Position numbers and translations under genes: made by a program. A DNA stretch of 10,322 bases, from positions 1-10,322 of the forward strand of contig CAYWUI010000065.1 of NCBI GenBank assembly GCA_964461435.1. Reading direction: 5' to 3'. Shown one piece after another: positions 6,650-10,322 of the stretch (position 1 is its first letter; every line of letters begins with the position of its first letter). This stretch comes from G020354785 sp964461435 (lineage in GTDB: Bacteria > Bacteroidota > Bacteroidia > Bacteroidales > UBA10428). The notes under the pieces are model-generated. The model had not been told where the DNA came from, did not search any database, and saw nothing but the letters and a program-made list of their open reading frames with translations.

Positions 6650-7021
6650 TCAGATATACTTTGAAATAATTTCGTATAACCTGTCAGGTTTTATGGGTTT
6701 TGGAATATAATCATCAAATCCCAGGCTGAGGAATTTCATTTTATCACCTTTTAATGCATAGGCTGTTTCAGCAATTATAGGAAGGTTCTTTCTTATTTTT
6801 TTTATCTCAATCATCGCACTTGAACCATCTAACTCAGGCAGTTTAATATCCATTAAAACCAGATCGATATCGGGATTATCCTTTACAATTTCGATAGCTT
6901 CATTTCCATTTTCTGCAAGTATTGCATTAATGCCCTTTGAGGCGAGAAAGCTTTTAAAAAGTTCACAACTTGCCATATCATCTTCTACGACAAGTATTGT
7001 TTTTCCTGCACTATGTTTCAT
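6650..7021 (-). CDS. Stand-alone receiver-domain response regulator (CheY-like)
   Basis: The whole 123-residue protein is one receiver domain with no output domain. The conserved residues are all present: acidic pocket E13, D14 and D15 (ILVVEDD), phosphoacceptor D58 in VLMDIKLPELDG, T86 in AETAYAL, and K108 in YIPKPI. The AETAYAL and KPI segments resemble receiver domains attached to hybrid histidine kinases more than those of transcription factors, so it may act in a phosphorelay or by protein binding. No kinase lies in the window. It lies 153 bases downstream of the PorP/SprF-like gene on the same strand and could be transcribed with it, or from its own promoter in that AT-rich spacer, where I find no clear match to the phylum consensus. 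The downstream neighbour is the degenerate scar region, so the gene may have lost a former partner there. Confidence 0.92.
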   Translation of the reverse strand: MKHSAGKTILVVEDDMASCELFKSFLASKGINAILAENGNEAIEIVKDNPDIDLVLMDIKLPELDGSSAMIEIKKIRKNLPIIAETAYALKGDKMKFLSLGFDDYIPKPIKPDRLYEIISKYI

Positions 7022-7174
7022 CTGTTAAGATTTCTGTTTATATATGGCTAGTAAAATTGCAAAAAATTACGGAAACAAATTAATTAATAATATTTAATAT
7101 TTTCAATATACTCTCCGGTTTTATCTCTGAAATATAAGAATTTTACTCATATATATAACAAAATTATATAAAAA

Positions 7175-8152
7175 TCAATAAACATTCAACCATTTATATC
7201 TTCTGGCATTATCTCCGAATTTAACAGATGCCATTATTTCATGTGAACCTATAGTATGGCTCATCAGGGAATTAAAATTATAATCGAATGCATAGCCTAT
7301 ATAATACCTGTTAATTCTGGTGCCCGCAAAAATTATCAGGGCAGATCCGGTTCTGAATGAAATCCCGCCCCAGTAATCATATTTATATATTACTGTTGTG
7401 GTTAAATCAAGTTGGGGTCTGAAGGGATGTGATACTTTTAACAGAAAAGAAGGCTCAATTGTCAGGTTATCATTTACATTATGAATATAACCTCCCAGCA
7501 GGTTATAATTTCTTTTTACACTGTACTCGCTATCCTGTTTGTTTCCAAATTTTATTGCAGATTGCAATAATTGCATTACTGAAATCCCTGCATAAAACTT
7601 ATGGGATGAAATAAATGCTCCAAAATTCGCATCCGGAATATACAGAGACTGCTTTTTCCCATTTATTAAGTCATCATTTAAATCATCCGAAAATACTAAA
7701 TCTTCGGAGGTTAGTTTAAACTGGAATAGTACCCCTGAAAGGCCAAAAGATAACCGGTAATCAGAGAAATCTATATGATAGGAATATGTCCCTTCCAGTC
7801 CGGTCCGGTCTATAGGTCCGTTCTTATCATTATATAAATGTGCTCCCCACCCAACTCTTCCTGACCTTGAACTCATCCTTCTTTTCTTCCTGATAGATGC
7901 ATCTTTTGAAATAAAACTGTTCTTTAAAATTCTTGATTCACAGGTTATTGCATGGGTTCTTGGAGTTCCCTTAAAACCTATCCACTGCTCGCGGGCAATA
8001 ATATTAACTGAAGTATATCCTTCACTTCCGGCAATTGCGGGATTCAAAAGAAATTTATTAAATGTATACTGGCTATAAATTGGTATTTGCTGTGCGACTA
8101 ATGTTAAAAATTGAAAGACAGCAATGTATAGTAAAAATATTAATCTCAGCAT
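7175..8152 (-). CDS. PorP/SprF family outer-membrane protein associated with type IX secretion
   Basis: A 325-residue outer-membrane beta-barrel protein. Residues 1-20 are a signal peptide ending LTLVAQQ. The family signature follows at once: YSQYTFNKFLLNPAIAGSEG (26-45) and REQWIGFKGTPRTH (54-67). The remainder is a series of alternating strands with aromatic girdles, for example WGAHLYNDKNG and YIGYAFDYNFNSLM, ending KFGDNARRYKWLNVY. SprF of Flavobacterium is needed to secrete the adhesin SprB, and type B sorting-domain substrates are often encoded next to a PorP/SprF paralogue. Here the gene lies 178 bases downstream of exactly such a substrate on the same strand, so the two probably work as a pair. 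The spacer 8153-8330 holds a 15-bp AT palindrome but no clear promoter or terminator. The gene looks intact. Confidence 0.92.
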   Translation of the reverse strand: MLRLIFLLYIAVFQFLTLVAQQIPIYSQYTFNKFLLNPAIAGSEGYTSVNIIAREQWIGFKGTPRTHAITCESRILKNSFISKDASIRKKRRMSSRSGRVGWGAHLYNDKNGPIDRTGLEGTYSYHIDFSDYRLSFGLSGVLFQFKLTSEDLVFSDDLNDDLINGKKQSLYIPDANFGAFISSHKFYAGISVMQLLQSAIKFGNKQDSEYSVKRNYNLLGGYIHNVNDNLTIEPSFLLKVSHPFRPQLDLTTTVIYKYDYWGGISFRTGSALIIFAGTRINRYYIGYAFDYNFNSLMSHTIGSHEIMASVKFGDNARRYKWLNVY

Positions 8153-8280
8153 AAGGGTTTATAGTTTTCAGTCTTGTTTATTAAAAAATAATTATCGTAA
8201 AATGGTACGTTTTATTTTAGCCATAGTTGCAATAGGATAATCTGATTTCCACCGAATACGCTAAATTTATGAGCAACACC

Positions 8281-8295
8281 ATAATTTCAAATTAT
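8281..8295. repeat. Perfect 15-bp AT-rich palindrome between surface-protein and PorP genes
   Basis: ATAATTT, one central C, then AAATTAT (8281-8295). It lies 36 bases beyond the stop codon of the surface-protein gene and about 130 bases before the PorP/SprF start, both on the minus strand. It could be a small operator. No T-tract follows on the minus strand, so it is not a good terminator. Confidence 0.25.
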
Positions 8296-8330
8296 TAAAG
8301 TCCGCTAAGATACGATTGAAGATTAGTTAT

Positions 8331-10322
8331 TTATCTGATTATTGTAATTGTACCATGTATTGGTTCAGCACCTGATTTCAGATCAATAACATAATAATAG
8401 GTATCCATAGGTAGTTCCTTCCCATTATGAGTACCATCCCAATCATTCTCATAGCCTCCGTCTTTACTAAATACTAATCTTCCCCATCTGTCAAATACTT
8501 CTATCTTGGCATCAGGGAATAAATAAATATTATTAATAATCCATGTATCATGCACTCCATCATCATTTGGTGTAAATGCATTGGTAATTTCTTCCAATAA
8601 TTCCTGCGGATTACAGGCATTAACATAAATTGCATCACTTGCGCTACAACCATGTTCATCCGTAACAGTAACTGAAACAGTTTTTTCACCTTCATATAAT
8701 ATTACCGGATTACTTGTCTGACCTGTCGACCATATATAATCTGCATAATCACCGGCATCGACAATAACTGAATTGTTCCCGCAAATTACAGTATCATTAC
8801 CTAAGTCAACAGTCGGAAGTTCATATACATAAAGATATACAGAGTCTTTGGAAACGCAGTCATATTCATTCCAGGTAGCCACACTGACATATCTTTCCTG
8901 GCTCACTATAATACTTGGTGCTGTGCTTCCGTTATACCACAGATACCTGCTGAATTCAGCGGTCGGACGAAAAGTAGCTGAATTTCCAAAGCATATTTCC
9001 ACATCACCTCCCAGATCAGTTACAGGCTCAGAGACCAGAACTGTCTCTTCACGAACTGTACCTTCACAGCCATGTTCAGATATCTCCTGAACCTGTATTG
9101 GGTATTCTCCTCCCATAATATTCCAGTCTACGTTAATTTGAGATGAATTCTCAACTGTAATACCTAATGCCGGTATTGACCAGTTATATGTTGAGCCCAA
9201 TGTCTCTGCAACAGAATAACCCACATTTTCAGTGCCTGTGCAAACTATATCAATATAATTCTCATCGCCGGAAGGATTATCCGGAACAATTTCTCCTGTT
9301 GCAGGTACAGGATATGAAAATGCCGTTGTACTATTTAACCAGTCGCCATCACATTGCGTGACACTGTTCCTTCCTCTTACCCATATCTCAACAGAGCTGT
9401 TTTCATTAATATTTAATGAGTACTGGTAAGGCGCTGTCTGGTCAGCAAAATCAACACTTGTACCACCGTCAATTGAAAAGTCCACCATATTTCCATCAGT
9501 ACAATAAGCATCCAGTGTTATTTCACCTTCTCCACACCTTTCAGCAGGGTCAATATTAGCTACAGGTGTTGGATTGACTGTTACAAAATCTGTCTTTACT
9601 TCAGTATCGGACAGCCCCTGTGTTATTGTAAGGGTTACAGTTTTATTCCCGTCAGTTGAATAATATACATCATGGGGACCTATAGTATTTGCTGTTATAG
9701 GCACTGCCCCTTCACCGAAATTCCAGCTGTATGTCGTTGTTTCACTGGTTCCACCTGAAGTATTGGTGAATACAACTGTTTCTTCTATACATATATTATC
9801 ATCACTAACTGTAAAATCCGCATCCAGATTACAGCCCTTCAGTTCGATAAGCAGTGAGACCTCATCACCTGTACATCCGAATTGATCAGTTTCATAAACC
9901 CGTAATTGACCGCTTATTGAACCAAAATCTACTTCTACAGAGTTATTATCTAAACCTGATGTGTCTGAGGTAATAACGGCAGATCCCGGAACCGACCAGT
10001 AATATTTTGATCCGGGCGTTAGTATGACTGAATATACTTCTCCGCTGGCAAAACAATTAGGAGTAGAATTTCCGGAAATAGTCAATGTAGATGGTTTCGG
10101 ATTTATAGTAATTTCCATATTATCGTTTCCCGACGGGCATGTTCCGCTGCTGTTGGCCGTCAGTGTTAATGTAACAACCGTTCCTGCATCTGCAGCATCG
10201 GCAGTGTATGTGGGTGTCAGTGTAGTGCCGTTAGTAAGTGTGCCGTTGCCGTCATGTGCCCAGCTGCAGGTGCCGTTCCCATTGGTTACGGAGGCATCAT
10301 TAACAGTATATGCCGAGTTTTC
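8331..10322 (-). CDS. Large multi-domain PKD/Ig-like surface protein with type IX secretion type B sorting domain (5' end beyond window)
   Basis: The frame is open to the right edge, so at least 663 residues are present and the N-terminus and signal peptide are missing. The ATG at 10118 is internal, because the 68 codons upstream continue a normal PKD-like module (SWAHDGNGTLTNGTTLTPTY). From N to C the modules are: that module (10119-10322), a PKD/Ig-like module to about 9830, a classical PKD domain (about 9570-9827, with YSWNFGEG and KTVTLTIT), two more Ig/PKD-like modules (to about 9020), and two similar modules with TDLGGDVEICFGN and TVDLGNDTVICGN (about 8610-9015). The sorting domain (about 8334-8588) contains ITNAFTPNDDGVHDTW, IEVFDRWGRLVF, NDWDGTHNGKELP and TYYYVIDL, the signature of the gliding-motility-associated type B C-terminal domain. 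Such proteins are exported through T9SS and attached to or released from the cell surface. The next gene downstream is a PorP/SprF paralogue. Adhesion or matrix building is a plausible role but not shown. Confidence 0.93.
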   Translation of the reverse strand, partial: ENSAYTVNDASVTNGNGTCSWAHDGNGTLTNGTTLTPTYTADAADAGTVVTLTLTANSSGTCPSGNDNMEITINPKPSTLTISGNSTPNCFASGEVYSVILTPGSKYYWSVPGSAVITSDTSGLDNNSVEVDFGSISGQLRVYETDQFGCTGDEVSLLIELKGCNLDADFTVSDDNICIEETVVFTNTSGGTSETTTYSWNFGEGAVPITANTIGPHDVYYSTDGNKTVTLTITQGLSDTEVKTDFVTVNPTPVANIDPAERCGEGEITLDAYCTDGNMVDFSIDGGTSVDFADQTAPYQYSLNINENSSVEIWVRGRNSVTQCDGDWLNSTTAFSYPVPATGEIVPDNPSGDENYIDIVCTGTENVGYSVAETLGSTYNWSIPALGITVENSSQINVDWNIMGGEYPIQVQEISEHGCEGTVREETVLVSEPVTDLGGDVEICFGNSATFRPTAEFSRYLWYNGSTAPSIIVSQERYVSVATWNEYDCVSKDSVYLYVYELPTVDLGNDTVICGNNSVIVDAGDYADYIWSTGQTSNPVILYEGEKTVSVTVTDEHGCSASDAIYVNACNPQELLEEITNAFTPNDDGVHDTWIINNIYLFPDAKIEVFDRWGRLVFSKDGGYENDWDGTHNGKELPMDTYYYVIDLKSGAEPIHGTITIIR

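Noticed and set aside
8848..9361. Plus-strand open frames (8848-9090 and 9167-9361) opposite the surface-protein gene
   Set aside because: They are low-complexity antisense readings of Ig-like modules with no start context or recognisable domain.
10116..10118. ATG as the true start of the surface-protein gene
   Set aside because: The frame stays open for 68 more codons to the edge and encodes a normal PKD-like module, and no signal peptide follows this ATG.
118..10322. Defence system, toxin-antitoxin pair, phage or insertion sequence
   Set aside because: No transposase, integrase, nuclease-helicase or toxin-like gene is present. The Mut7-C PIN-like protein has no antitoxin partner and has the housekeeping-type zinc-ribbon layout.

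Overview
The window is AT-rich chromosomal DNA from a member of the Bacteroidota, probably an environmental relative of the Bacteroidales or Marinilabiliales. The evidence is a PorP/SprF-family outer-membrane protein beside a large protein ending in a type IX secretion (T9SS) type B sorting domain, an HtpG of Bacteroidota type, near absence of Shine-Dalgarno sequences, and promoter candidates of the Bacteroidota form TAnnTTTG. Assignment below phylum is a guess. No tRNA, rRNA, CRISPR array, insertion sequence or phage gene is visible.

Left part, plus strand (1-2554): the tail of an unidentified gene ends at a clear intrinsic terminator (48-78). Then come a TrmH-type tRNA 2'-O-methyltransferase (118-792), a LytTR-family response regulator with no kinase beside it (903-1604), and a secreted protein of unknown function (1703-2554). 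Two identical 11-bp direct repeats exactly 21 bp apart lie between a candidate promoter and the start codon of the regulator. This is the geometry expected of a LytTR-binding site and suggests autoregulation.

Middle, plus strand (2555-5534): the chaperone gene htpG is preceded by a perfect 10-bp inverted repeat that brackets its candidate promoter. A Mut7-C family protein (ubiquitin-like N-terminus, PIN-like nuclease fold, zinc ribbon) follows 28 bp after htpG, probably in the same transcript.

Scar region (about 5535-6460): two broken genes meet tail to tail. On the plus strand is a decayed fragment of a Bacteroidota family carrying a CxxCH haem motif and a PD40-like stretch. It has an in-frame stop and loses recognisable homology near 6179. 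On the minus strand, starting near the same point, is a RidA/YjgF-like fragment whose start codon appears lost (ATA where ATG is expected). The simplest explanation is a deletion or rearrangement that removed the 3' parts of two convergent genes.

Right part, minus strand (6650-10322): transcription runs from a very large multi-domain PKD/Ig-like cell-surface protein, whose N-terminus lies beyond the right edge, through a PorP/SprF-like protein to a stand-alone receiver domain. The first two look like a T9SS substrate and its dedicated outer-membrane partner. The receiver-only regulator is intact but its partners are not in the window.

I did not find a convincing undescribed multi-gene system. 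The items most worth checking are the LytTR-type repeat, the two-gene scar, the inverted repeat over the htpG promoter, and the secreted unknown protein.
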